From Callaeas wilsoni (lineage: Eukaryota > Chordata > Aves > Passeriformes > Callaeidae), in contig VWPU01003192.1 in assembly GCA_013398955.1 (NCBI GenBank), forward strand, positions 775,631-839,630: a stretch of DNA of 64,000 nt, written 5' to 3'. Both the position numbers and the translations under genes were made by a program. Shown one piece after another: positions 21,801 through 30,100 of the stretch. Every line of letters starts with the position of its first letter. Positions within the stretch are counted from its first letter, which is position 1. A model generated the notes under the pieces. The model saw nothing but the letters and a program-made list of their open reading frames with translations. It did no database searches and had not been told where the DNA came from.

Positions 21801-24746
21801 TAGTATAGTTTGGACAGGGATTTGGCAAGCCTGCTGTTCTCCGTTCTCCTAGAGCTTAAGTCCACAGAATTCACTGATCTCTTATTCATTTATTTTGTAG
21901 AAATAAAAAGAAAATTACCAGTGTAGATGTACAGTTAAAGAAAATGCTCTCTATAAATTCCCATTTGTGACAATTCTCCTGGTATAGATTTTTCAGGCAG
22001 TTGTCTCCATTTTTCAGCAGAGAATTTTTTAATCAAAAAAGCTAAATGTATTATTTTAGATATAAAAGTACCTTTTAGTAAATTGAGAGTGGTATTGGGC
22101 ATGTCTGGAAGGCATGGAAAGGCCTTGTAGGGCCTTTTCTTATTAGGAGGTTTCAAAGCACTTGTGAAGGAGATCAGTATTGTTTTCCTTATTTTACAGA
22201 CACAGGAATGAAGGCAGGGGACAATCAGGATTTTTGCCATTATCACATAATGCACTGCCTAAGCAGAGTTAGAGTGAGTCCTCTTCAGTCTTGGCCTGCC
22301 ACCTCATAGGAACAAATACTTGAATTAGCCAACTTTCAACTTCCATGTAGATTGCTTCATGGTAAAAGGAATTGGGACACTTGAGTTCTTTTCTTGATCT
22401 TGTTACTAACTTTATCTTTCATGACCTTTCTTATATTAATGTGTCTTTGCCTCAGTTTCTCTGTCTGAAAAATGAGAACAGTAATACTCATCTACCTTGT
22501 AAAATTTTATGGTAAAAGATTAAATGCTCAGAATTGTGACATTATTTCACAAAAATAGTTTTAAGGTTGCTTTATCAATACATGTTATGCACTTTGTGAC
22601 TTGATAAAAGGCAGTCTTTACCATCCATACTTAGAGATTCATCTTTAAGTTTCACTGAAACCTTTGTTTTTCCTCCAACTGTAAAAATCTGAATGCTACA
22701 TCCATACAGTATGGAAATCTATGGATTTTTTCAGCTATCCTACAAAGGTAGCACATGATACTGCAAAATACCTATTACAGAATGCCCGAAGCATTTGGTG
22801 ATAAATGTTATTGGGCCTATCCACAGGTGTCCTAGAAAATAAATTTAAATACAACCTCTCTGAAGCTAGATAGTCTAAAGACACTTTCATCATCCACCAT
22901 CAAGTGAATAATAAAAATGTACAAAGGACACTAGCGAGTGAACACAGTGGGAAGTAAGATATGTCTGCTCTTTAAGACAGGTATTTAGTTTACTGAAAAT
23001 GACAGTTATTCTGCTGGATCAGTAAATCAGCATAAAATGGGCATGGAGGAGTGGAAATGGATGAGTGGCTGATCTCTTGTTTTGACCTGTTATGTAGTTA
23101 TAGAACAATGTCCATTTATTTAGAAACATATATGCAATAAAAGCAGAAAAGAAATTTACATAATAATCTGTTCTTTCCGTTCTTCTTTTTTTTATTGTTT
23201 TCTCATTCTGAAGAATGACCCAAGCAGTTTATGGAACCTTGCAGGACCTTAAATTCTCACATACAGCTCACTCATCACTTGGGTTATATGTGCACCTAAG
23301 ACTTGTTTTCTTTCGACATGACATTTCTCAACAAAAGAACCTGAAAATGGTCCATGCTTGTTAATAGCTTTTTGATTTTATTAATAGTGTATGGTCTTTT
23401 GCATGTTAAGTGGACTCTCTTCCCAGCTAAAATATGACCCAAAATCACAAGTACAGGCCAAAAGAGTTAATCCTTTAAAATATTTTCTTTAGTGAAAAGA
23501 GAATATATCTGAAGATCTTTCTACTTGTGATGTTGGGGAAGGCTGAGTGCCGTCAGCTCATTAATCTGTTGTTGTTCTTAAATGACAATATGTGCTTAGT
23601 TATCTTTTATTAATTGAATAAAGTGCAGAAGCAAAGGAGGCATTTCAGTACCACAAATAGTCATGAAAGTGGCAGATGTTTCCAAATTGAATTTTCAGAA
23701 GTCAGAGCCCTTAGATTCAGGGAACCTACACTTACTACTTCTTTCAGCTTTTTTTCCATTTAAGTATTTGTAGTATTTTTAAGTATTGTGAGTAGCAAGA
23801 GAGGGGTATGTGTGCACATAGAACTGGAAAGTCATCAGTGACTACACCCTTTAAAAGTTTGAGAGTGGGCAAAGGTCAGTCAAAAACCTCTGTCCTGTCC
23901 ATTCCACTGAAGATGTGAAAGGGGCAAAGTCATGACCCTTTCTCCCCAAAGATGCAGAGTGGGTTTGCATCCCTCAGGAAGGGGATTTCCCTGGGACTTG
24001 CTCTGTTTCCAAGCAGTTGTAAATAAAACCAGTAGGTCTGTGTTTGAAGCACAGGGCTGGCACCTGAAAACTTAGCATAGGTAACAGGAGAACTGTTGAG
24101 AGCCTAACTTGAGCATCACTGTCAGCTGCTAAAAATTAACTGGAGTTAATCCAATTAACTTAGCTCAGGCCTGACCTCACAAGGCTATTGCAGTCTTGTG
24201 GATTGGGTCTGGGCTGCACAAAGAGGACCAACAGTAAGTAAGCAGTTCTTGCCCTGAAATGTAGCAATTGCATGAATGACATTAAAATAAAAGTTGCAAT
24301 GTGGGAAGTACTAAACACTGGGTCTATTTTAAGATAAACATTTCCAGGGAGGAATTTCAATAACTCCAGTTCTGATAAAGTGCTACATGAGCATTTTGAC
24401 AGATGACAGAAGGGTTGCAAGTCAATTTGCTTATGTGCAGTCAATTTTTCTCATACAAGTGTATTAGAGCAGCTAAATACTCATCTAACATGAGCAGTAC
24501 CATAAGTTACTATGTCTAGTGTCTATTGTCTGGTTAATAAAAAGATTTTCGTATCTGAATATAAATTGGATTTGCAAACTGGTTCCCACTGACAACAGCG
24601 GATAGTAAATAATTTTAACAAAAGAGAAATATTGACCCCCTTAATTAAGTTTCTTCAATAATTGACTTTGTGGTTTTCTTTTGATTTTTCAGGATCAATA
24701 CAAATTCTGCTATGAAGTGGCTTTGGAATACTTGAATTCTGGCTGA
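3778..24746 (+). CDS. PTPRM: PTPRM, receptor-type protein tyrosine phosphatase mu: last ten coding exons (gene-level entry)
   Basis: Ten exons join in frame to 447 codons plus TGA: 3778-3894, 8158-8312, 8645-8780, 9358-9507, 10006-10179, 12920-13051, 16135-16260, 18021-18184, 20253-20388, 24693-24746. PTPmu is a type I membrane receptor of the R2B family that binds itself on neighbouring cells and dephosphorylates tyrosines at cadherin junctions. Only the cytoplasmic catalytic part is here. Counting back from the stop on a human-length protein of 1452 residues, the D1 nucleophile falls on Cys1095, the WPD acid on Asp1063 and the D2 cysteine on Cys1389, which agrees with known human numbering as I remember it. 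The C-terminus EYLNSG and the D2 sequence point to PTPRM rather than PTPRK, PTPRT or PTPRU. The ectodomain, transmembrane and juxtamembrane exons must lie left of base 1. No frameshift or premature stop was seen. Confidence 0.96.
3895..8157 (+). other. PTPRM: PTPRM intron, 4.26 kb
   Basis: Bounded by GTAAGT and a tcttcaacag acceptor. Apart from a possible decayed CR1 piece near 5895-5960 ('atctaattgcagccttcagc' resembles the CR1 segment coding the end of ORF2) I see no recognisable element. Open frames such as 5962-6222 have no supporting features. Confidence 0.7.
8158..8312 (+). CDS. PTPRM: PTPRM exon, D1 WPD loop and catalytic cysteine
   Basis: 155 bp, acceptor caacag, donor AG|GTAGGT. It carries [10 protein letters not shown], the mobile WPD loop with the general acid (Asp1063 by count), and ends GPLVVHC plus the first two bases of the serine codon, so Cys1095 sits at the 3' edge of the exon. 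From memory of the human protein, differences are few and conservative (RGAHEI against RGVHEI, PPNAG against PPSAG). All residues needed for activity in this exon are present. Confidence 0.97.
8443..8490. repeat. AT microsatellite
   Basis: Imperfect (TA)n run with TATATATA tracts, inside the short 332-bp intron that splits the D1 P-loop. It is likely to vary in length between individuals. Confidence 0.8.
8645..8780 (+). CDS. PTPRM: PTPRM exon, D1 P-loop
   Basis: 136 bp, acceptor cttctgctttag, donor GTAATG. The first base completes the serine of HCS, followed by [16 protein letters not shown]. This is the phosphate-binding loop with Arg1101, which holds the substrate phosphate. The exon ends NMVQTE, in the Q-loop region. 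It has exactly the same length and phase as the D2 P-loop exon at 20253-20388. Confidence 0.97.
9358..9507 (+). CDS. PTPRM: PTPRM exon, D1 end and D1-D2 linker
   Basis: 150 bp, acceptor ttaccag, donor GTAAGT, phase 0 to 0. It starts [14 protein letters not shown], the last D1 helix, and runs through [11 protein letters not shown] and [17 protein letters not shown] into the short linker before D2. Against the human sequence as I remember it there are a few substitutions (RSAYYEMN for RSLYYDMN). Confidence 0.96.
10006..10179 (+). CDS. PTPRM: PTPRM exon, start of D2
   Basis: 174 bp, acceptor tttgaaag, donor GTAAGT, phase 0 to 0. It codes [14 protein letters not shown] and [10 protein letters not shown] through [12 protein letters not shown]. 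In active PTP domains the KNRY loop tyrosine stacks on the substrate phosphotyrosine; here the motif reads KNRC (about residue 1219). That is one reason D2 is expected to have little or no activity. The NYINA core of the fold is conserved. Confidence 0.96.
11798..12215 (-). repeat. CR1 LINE interrupted by a second CR1 (host copy)
   Basis: The host copy begins 'aagaatcatagaataccctg' at 11798 and stops near 11840. It resumes near 12150 with 'aagtccaaatcctggccctg' and 'cacaccatgtgcctg'. The two halves are contiguous in the related copies at 3021 and 55141, so something was inserted between them (11841-12147). Both copies are antisense to PTPRM. Confidence 0.75.
11841..12147 (-). repeat. CR1 LINE, 3' fragment inserted into an older CR1
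   Basis: 'cacagaattactagggctgg' followed by 'tttgaaggtctccagagagg', 'gcagcctgttccagtgctct' and 'gttcttcctcatgttgaggt' is the reverse complement of another CR1 subfamily 3' end. It is 5'-truncated at 'ctgttactgggcaccacc'. A possible imperfect target duplication (aaggtca / aaggca) flanks it. Confidence 0.75.
12920..13051 (+). CDS. PTPRM: PTPRM exon, D2
   Basis: 132 bp, acceptor tctttgcag, donor GTAAGT, phase 0 to 0. It codes [19 protein letters not shown], then [10 protein letters not shown] and [16 protein letters not shown] and DFWR are standard PTP-fold motifs (TQGP and DFWRM in active domains). The exon position mirrors the D1 exon that must lie just left of the window. Confidence 0.96.
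13052..16134 (+). other. PTPRM: PTPRM intron, 3.08 kb
   Basis: Nothing recognisable beyond the borders (GTAAGT and atag). No CR1 or other repeat family was identified, only short A-rich runs (about 15331-15342). Confidence 0.7.
16135..16260 (+). CDS. PTPRM: PTPRM exon, D2
   Basis: 126 bp, acceptor gtcttctatag, donor GTAAGG, phase 0 to 0. It codes [20 protein letters not shown] and ends [15 protein letters not shown] aligns with KYWPDD of the D1 exon at 3778. Confidence 0.96.
16261..18020 (+). other. PTPRM: PTPRM intron, 1.76 kb
   Basis: No repeat family or second gene recognised. Minus-strand ORFs at 16928-17197 and 17462-17749 lack splice sites and protein-like composition. Confidence 0.65.
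18021..18184 (+). CDS. PTPRM: PTPRM exon, D2 loop and non-catalytic cysteine
   Basis: 164 bp, acceptor atctctgcag, donor [21 protein letters not shown] is the D2 counterpart of the WPD loop, with Met (about 1353) in place of the acid Asp. The exon ends GRTVVHC plus two bases of the next codon, so Cys1389 again lies at the exon edge exactly as in D1. Keeping the Cys but losing the WPD Asp is typical of regulatory D2 domains. Confidence 0.97.
18185..20252 (+). other. PTPRM: PTPRM intron, 2.07 kb
   Basis: Contains a MIR-like SINE (18946-19112) and a GC-richer patch at about 19557-19926 with overlapping ORFs on both strands (up to 135 codons on -), for which I see no splice or homology support. 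Confidence 0.65.
18946..19112 (+). repeat. Old MIR-like (CORE) SINE
   Basis: 'cagtttccccatctgtagtg' with 'ggggataataatact' is the MIR core as in mammals. It is followed by 'tgttttgagatctttagctg' and 'gaagtgcaaattactgttat', which resemble the tail of amniote MIR elements. Strongly diverged, so ancient. Confidence 0.65.
20253..20388 (+). CDS. PTPRM: PTPRM exon, D2 P-loop
   Basis: 136 bp, acceptor tttcactgcag, donor GTATGA. The first base completes Leu, then [15 protein letters not shown] and [14 protein letters not shown]. The P-loop keeps the Cys and Arg of the signature but reads HCLNGGGRSG. Length and phase are identical to the D1 P-loop exon at 8645. Confidence 0.97.
22148..22280 (-). repeat. 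MIR/L2-like SINE relic, antisense
   Basis: 'tttcaaagcacttgtgaagg', 'gttttccttattttacagac' and 'aggaatgaaggcaggg' match the reverse complement of the MIR core and tail order (unit end, poly-pyrimidine step, 'ttttacagatgaggaaactg'-like block). Diverged. Confidence 0.5.
22375..22560 (+). repeat. MIR-like SINE relic, sense
   Basis: 'tgcctcagtttctctgtctg', 'aaaaatgagaacagtaatac' and 'aagattaaatgctcagaatt' follow the MIR core and downstream block in the expected order. Diverged, so an old amniote insertion. Confidence 0.6.
24693..24746 (+). CDS. PTPRM: PTPRM terminal coding exon
   Basis: Acceptor tgatttttcag. It codes [17 protein letters not shown], then TGA at 24744-24746. This final helix closes D2, and the C-terminus LNSG is characteristic of PTPRM as I remember it. 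Confidence 0.97.
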   Translation, partial: DQYKFCYEVALEYLNSG

Positions 24747-25220
24747 TTGTCTAAACAGCACAGACAAAGCTCCTCCTTTCACTACCACAAACAAAGCAAG
24801 TCACTTCATGATGTCTGTGTAAAAGAGATGAAGACTTCTCAGTGTTATGCTTATACTGCTTTGTATAATTGGCTCTTTTTAAGAGCCCCAAAAGATGTTT
24901 ATAAAACCGCTTGCACTGCCCGATTCCCACTCGGAAGCCGCTGCTTGGCACCCCTGTGAGCCTACACCAAACCACGTGGCAGTCCTTGAACACCGTATTC
25001 ATGCTCAGCCATTGATGTGGTGAAGCAGCATAGTCCTCTGGTAAATAAGAGAGCACAATTATATTCTTATGAAGGAATTTGTACTTTTTCTGTTATATTT
25101 CGTTGCCTGTGATTCTCAGTTATTGTCACAGCCTAGTGTACATTTCTGTTCTGTGGAGAATGCTGTCTGGCATTTTGATAATATATGATTTTAGTTACAT
25201 TTGTATTCTAACACGTGCAT

Positions 25221-25226
25221 AATAAA
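25221..25226 (+). terminator. PTPRM: Proximal poly(A) signal AATAAA
   Basis: Exact hexamer in 'gtgcataataaacgaatc', 475 bases after the stop. It may give an alternative short 3' UTR. Confidence 0.5.
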
Positions 25227-25566
25227 CGAATCATATGTAGCTTATCTGAACTAACAGAAGGACATGTACCAAATCATGTTAACTTTGTTGAGTTGTAATT
25301 TCTGTCTACTTTGTACCATTTCAGAGAGAGAATCTTGATAGAAGTGCAGTTAGAAAATGCAAAAGACAGGATGCTCAGATTAATATATCCAAAGCTTTTT
25401 CATTTGTTTATATTGTAAATATTTTTTGATTTCATCAAATTATTTATTCATTAAAATGATTTTTTTTGGTGAAGCACAGTGAGTGACAATCATTTTTATT
25501 AAGCCCTGGAAATGCTTACTGTATGATAGTGTAAACATTTGTTTACCTTGTATGGATTCTCAGCTC

Positions 25567-25572
25567 AATAAA
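25567..25572 (+). terminator. PTPRM: Distal poly(A) signal AATAAA
   Basis: Exact hexamer in 'agctcaataaataattac', followed by a T-rich stretch within 30 bases. Confidence 0.65.
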
Positions 25573-25730
25573 TAATTACATACATGATAAAATTTTGTTT
25601 AATTTAGTATCTCTTGGCATCTGAGTGCCTGCAACTAAGCCTCTTTTCTAGATTAAATCTGGTAAATACTGAGCTACCTCCAGTGACTCTTTATTGTGTG
25701 ATCCAGTGTTGATCCAGCCAATAGCAAGGT

Positions 25731-26185
25731 CATAGAATCACAGAATCATAGAATGATTTGGGTTGGAAGGGACCTTAAAGATCATCTCATTCCAACCCCC
25801 CCTGCAATGGGCAGGGGCACCAACACTCGACCAGGTTGTTCAAAGCCCCATCCAGCCTGGCCTTGAACACTTCAGGGATGGGGCATTCACAGTTTCTCTG
25901 GGCAAGCTGTTCCAGTGCCTCACCACCCTCAAAGTGAAAAATTCTGCCTAATATCTAGTCTAAATCAGCTCTTCTTAGTTTTAATCCATTCCCTTTTGTC
26001 CTGTCACTACAACTCCTTGTAAAAAGTCCGTCTCCATCTTACTCATAGGTTCCCTTCAGGTACTGGAGGGTCGCAGTTAGGTCACCCTGAAGCCTTCTCT
26101 TCTCCAGGCTGGACAAAGCAAATTCTCTCAGCCTTTGCTGGGGACCCTGGAGCTGGATGCAGCTCACCAGAGTGGAGTAAGATGT
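25731..26185 (-). repeat. CR1 LINE 3' portion, antisense
   Basis: Begins with the CR1 terminal octamer array (catagaat cacagaat catagaat) and 'tttgggttggaagggacctt'. It continues through 'gccttgaacacttcagggat', 'aagctgttccagtgcctcac' and 'cttctcttctccaggctgga' to 'gagctggatgcagctcacca'. An internal deletion near 26140 is likely. It sits just 3' of the PTPRM poly(A) site. Confidence 0.93.
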
Positions 26186-26939
26186 GCTGTGCCAGTATAT
26201 GAAAGAGGTGAATTGTGTGCTTAAAAATGCACTTGCACAAATGCAGGACCTGAAAAAGGCCCTGCTCTGAAGAAGAGATGGTGCTGTGCTGGTAGCACTT
26301 GGTCTTGTCACAGCAACCCTCTGCAGCCCTGGGCACTCACAGCCAGTCACTCTGTGCCCTGCTGCTGCTGTGGAAGGGGTGACGGTGCCCTTGCTCTTGA
26401 GATGTATGACTGCTGTGAGGGGGATGTCATTCCTTCTGTTCAAAATGTTAAAGATACCAATACTAGAACGGCTGCTGGGGGAGTTACTAAAAAAATCGTG
26501 AAACTGCTCCGTTACTAGAGCTGTTGTCAGTACTGCCAGTGGACAGGTTTACAGTGTTCAAGCTCCTGAGAATGGCTGTACTGACCTTCCATGGTGTTTG
26601 GATGGTTCCTCTTCTACAAAGCACTGACCAGTGTCTGAATATGCTGGGAATTGCCTTTGTTGCAGCAACAAAGCAGCAAAAAGGGGGAGTAAGTCAGCAA
26701 TGGCTTGCTGAGCCATCTGCTGGAACTGCAGAACATTTTCTCACCCAGAAATTTCAAGGAGACATTGCAGGCAGAGCAACTGCTCAATACTTCCAAAGCT
26801 CTATGGGAAACCCAATTCAAGGATGTGGCCAACTGCACAGTATTTCAGCTCTTAAATGATGCTGCTAAGCCATCTGGAATGGGGGCAGTATCTATGTAAA
26901 TGTATCAGTCAACCTGATACATTTTGAGAAGCTCTAAAC
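26186..26939. other. Spacer between the PTPRM tail CR1 and the minus-strand candidate gene
   Basis: No recognised repeat. The ORF at 26524-26859 (+) has no recognisable similarity. I looked for an AATAAA for a minus-strand transcript (TTTATT on +) here and found none, so the 3' end of the candidate gene is unsettled. Confidence 0.5.
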
Positions 26940-27111
26940 CTAACAGATCCAGCTTGGACAGAATGACTCACAGCTTGTCAACTCCCAGTTCAAAACAACT
27001 CTAAAATTCAGATCTGAAGACACAAAGATAGGTTTCCTCTGCATCTGGAAAGCATCTCTTTTAAAGTGTAGCTGGCAGGTACTGGCCATTGCTATAAATT
27101 GAACAGAGCTA
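26940..27111 (-). CDS. Candidate terminal exon of the minus-strand gene
   Basis: On the minus strand the acceptor is 'tatttcctaagtttttcag', a strong pyrimidine tract. One base (T) completes CAT with the preceding exon's CA, then 56 codons begin SSVQFIAMASTCQLHFKRDA and run through NFRVVLNWELTSC to TAG. No poly(A) hexamer is obvious downstream, so a different or longer terminal exon is possible. Confidence 0.5.
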
Positions 27112-30100
27112 CTGAAAAACTTAGGAAATACAACCCCAGTCCTGAGAAGAATGATGGTCCTTGGATAAACCTTGTAGCGCCGCAGCCTGTTGCAGAATGT
27201 GCTCTTACTCATTTTAAAACCCTAGTGTTAGGAAACAAAATCCAAACCTCTAACATCATATTCCTCACAATCAGCTTGACAGGCCAGGTATGCCAGCCAA
27301 GCACGCTTCCTTGTAATAATTATGGGACCATAAAAAGTTGGGTTCTGTGATCTATCCATTGATATATGCATGGACACATCCAATGTTTCAAAAAACCATA
27401 AGTAAGATTTGTGTGCCAAAAGAGCCCTTGGACAGAAGGTGATGCTGGCAATGTGATCCCAGACATGAAATGCAGCAAGAATCATGGATTTCTCTCCTGA
27501 GGACAGAGATTGCCAGTGCCAGCCAGACATTATTTCAGCTGCTGCACTCGTGCAGACATACTTTGCACAGGTAGGCCTTGGCGGGGCAAGGGGTAGAAGG
27601 AGATGAGGAGAAAAGAGTTCCACAGTGTTTCTTACTGTTTTACTGATAATTCTCTTTTTTTCCATAATTCTTCTGACATAGAGTTTAAGTTGCAGTCTGT
27701 CAGATGTTGTTCCAAAAGGCATTCTGCAAACTTCAATACTGTAAAACTGGAGCCAGCCAAAGAAAACACAGCAAGCAGCTTTGTGTCCTCACTCTCATAC
27801 TACAGCAACCAATCAGTACAAATTACAGAGAAATCCAGGCTTTGGCAAAATAGTATTTTGCCAAGAAGAAAAAACAGATGAGGACTTCAGATGAAGCTGA
27901 TCACATGGTTGGAGCACCTCTCCAATAAGAAAAGGCTGAGACAGCTGGGGTTGTTCTCTGGAGAAGAGAAGGCTCCAGGGAGACCTCACTGCAGCCTTTC
28001 AGTACTTCAGGGTGGTCTACAGGAAAGATGGTGACAGACTTTTCATCAGGGCCCATTGCAATAGGATGGAGGATAATGATTTTAAACTAAAAGAGGGTCA
28101 ATTTAGATTAGATGGAAGAAATTTTTTCCATTGAGGATGGAAAAATGCTGGAACAGGTTGCCCAGAGAGGCAGGAGATGCCTCATTCCTGGAAACATTCA
28201 AGGACAGGTTGGATGAGGTTCTGAGCAACTGGTATCTAGTGGAAGGTGTTCCTGCCCATGGTAGCAGGGCTGGACTAGTACATTCCAACCAACACCATTC
28301 ATTCAGGAGTTAGAAACAGAGAAAATGCAAGGGACCACAAAGGAGAAGAAGGAAGATATGAACATGGGGTGCTGATTGTCCAGAACTCTCAAAGTTATCT
28401 GGAGGGTGGCATTTTAGAGGAGGCAAAACAGCAGTGACAGCCATTGTAAGTGTTCATAATCCAACCTCCCTTTTCAGAAGAAAGTTCCATAAATGCGGGC
28501 CCAGTAGAGCTGCAGAACTTTGGGAGACATCAGTCCCAGGCTGGAACAGAGGGAGGGATGTTTTCTTAAATGCCCTGTATATAAGTGGTGTACATATATA
28601 TGAATAAAGAGGTACTTTAAATGGTTTGCTGTCTGTATCACCCAACTCATCTCTCCAGGACTTGAGGTAGGTGATTTTTGCTAAGCTATTCTGAAAGAGA
28701 AGCAGTGGGGATGGTGAGAGAGGTGATGGCATGCAGGTAATCTGTTATCTTTATAACAGCAATGCTCCTGACAGCTTCCTGGGCTTCTTTATCAGCAAAA
28801 TGAGTCTGTCCCTGGCAGGGTACCTTCATGGAGTACTAACAGCTTAAGGTCTACATCTAGTAAGATGAAAAAATAAAACATAGAAAAAACTTCTTACCCA
28901 GCTCTGTGTAATGTGTTTCAAAAAGGTGTGTGGGCAACAAAGACTTGATCTGAAGGTGTAATGCATCATCAAGTCCATCTTCATTTTGGGCTTCTCCTTT
29001 ATCTGGTTCTGGCTCATCTTTAATATCTCTAAAATGTTTTCTTTTTATTTCATTGTATGTGAGTGTGTCCCCAGATACAACTGCTTACTGTATGTGCCCC
29101 TTCGCAGTCCCTTAATAACATGTAGCAAAGACAAACAGACTTTTGTTCTTTGAGGTGTGCCAATGGAGATAAATTGACACTTCCAGCAACAGCTGTGCCA
29201 AGCGTCTTCCCTTGGGAAGGCCTGGAGAAGCTGTAATGGCAGTAACAAACCTAAAGCTTTTGACATTACTCACTCCAAAACTGAACGAGGTCAGCTGCTG
29301 AGTCTCCTTTCGTGGTTGTTTTGAGTCTTGTCTCTTCTGTCCCTGCCCCCTCCCCCATATTAAGGATGACTAAAGGAAATTAAGTAAATTTAAAGTTTAC
29401 TTGAGGTTTTACAGCCTTATTAGTTTTCTGATTCAAAAGTTTTTGGGTTGCTCTGCCTCCCAAAGTAACTTCTTAAAGCATTTGTGCATTAGCCTTCAGA
29501 GGCAGCAAGTTACATAGGCAGATCACTGTAACAGAATGATTTGTCGTATCATTTTGGATTTATTGTTGGCTTTACACTTATTTTGTCAACTTGGAGCCTT
29601 GCACTACAAAATCTCATCCATCCCATATCTCATGCCAGACACAGGGCTTTATTAAAATAAAAATTAAATTAGGAATAGAAAAAAAAATTTTACAGCTTAG
29701 GTCTATTGTGTGATGCTTGTTAGGGAACACAATGACCACTATCTATTTTGGGGCACAGTACCAGTAAAACCCAGCAGACCATGTAAAAAATAATGCTGTT
29801 TCTAATGGAGCTCATTTGTTTGGTTGGTTTTTGTAGCTTAGACCTTGTCTATATTGTGAAATTATAAACTGATGGGTGCATTTGCATTGCCTCAGCCATT
29901 TACATGCTCTGCCTGTGGGAGTTTTCCATACACCACTGGCATGAGGGAGTTTGTTGTGCACATCCCTGCTCAGCAGCCAGCATTCCCCTTCAGCATCCTA
30001 GCCCACTTTAATGGAAAAATCTTTCCAAAGCCTTGTCAATCTTTTGCAAACTGCAATAAACAACAGCAGCAAAATGCCTTCTTCACTCCTGCTGCTATTT

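Larger units (their letters stand above)
20389..24692 (+). other. PTPRM: PTPRM last intron, 4.3 kb
   Basis: Holds two old MIR/L2-like SINE relics (22148-22280 on - and 22375-22560 on +). No CR1 was seen. The ORFs at 21379-21773 and on the minus strand at 21282 have no support. Confidence 0.65.
24747..25595 (+). other. PTPRM: PTPRM 3' UTR
   Basis: About 0.85 kb of AT-rich sequence after the stop. AATAAA occurs at 25221-25226 and at 25567-25572. The second, followed by 'ttttgtttaatttag'-type T/GT-rich sequence, is the more likely main cleavage site, near 25590. A use of the first site would give a shorter UTR of about 0.5 kb. Confidence 0.8.

Noticed and set aside
27228..27722. 164-codon minus ORF
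   Set aside because: Another frame of the candidate exon at 27636-27723 plus intron; its peptide is not protein-like beyond that, and the exon frame fits the neighbours in phase.
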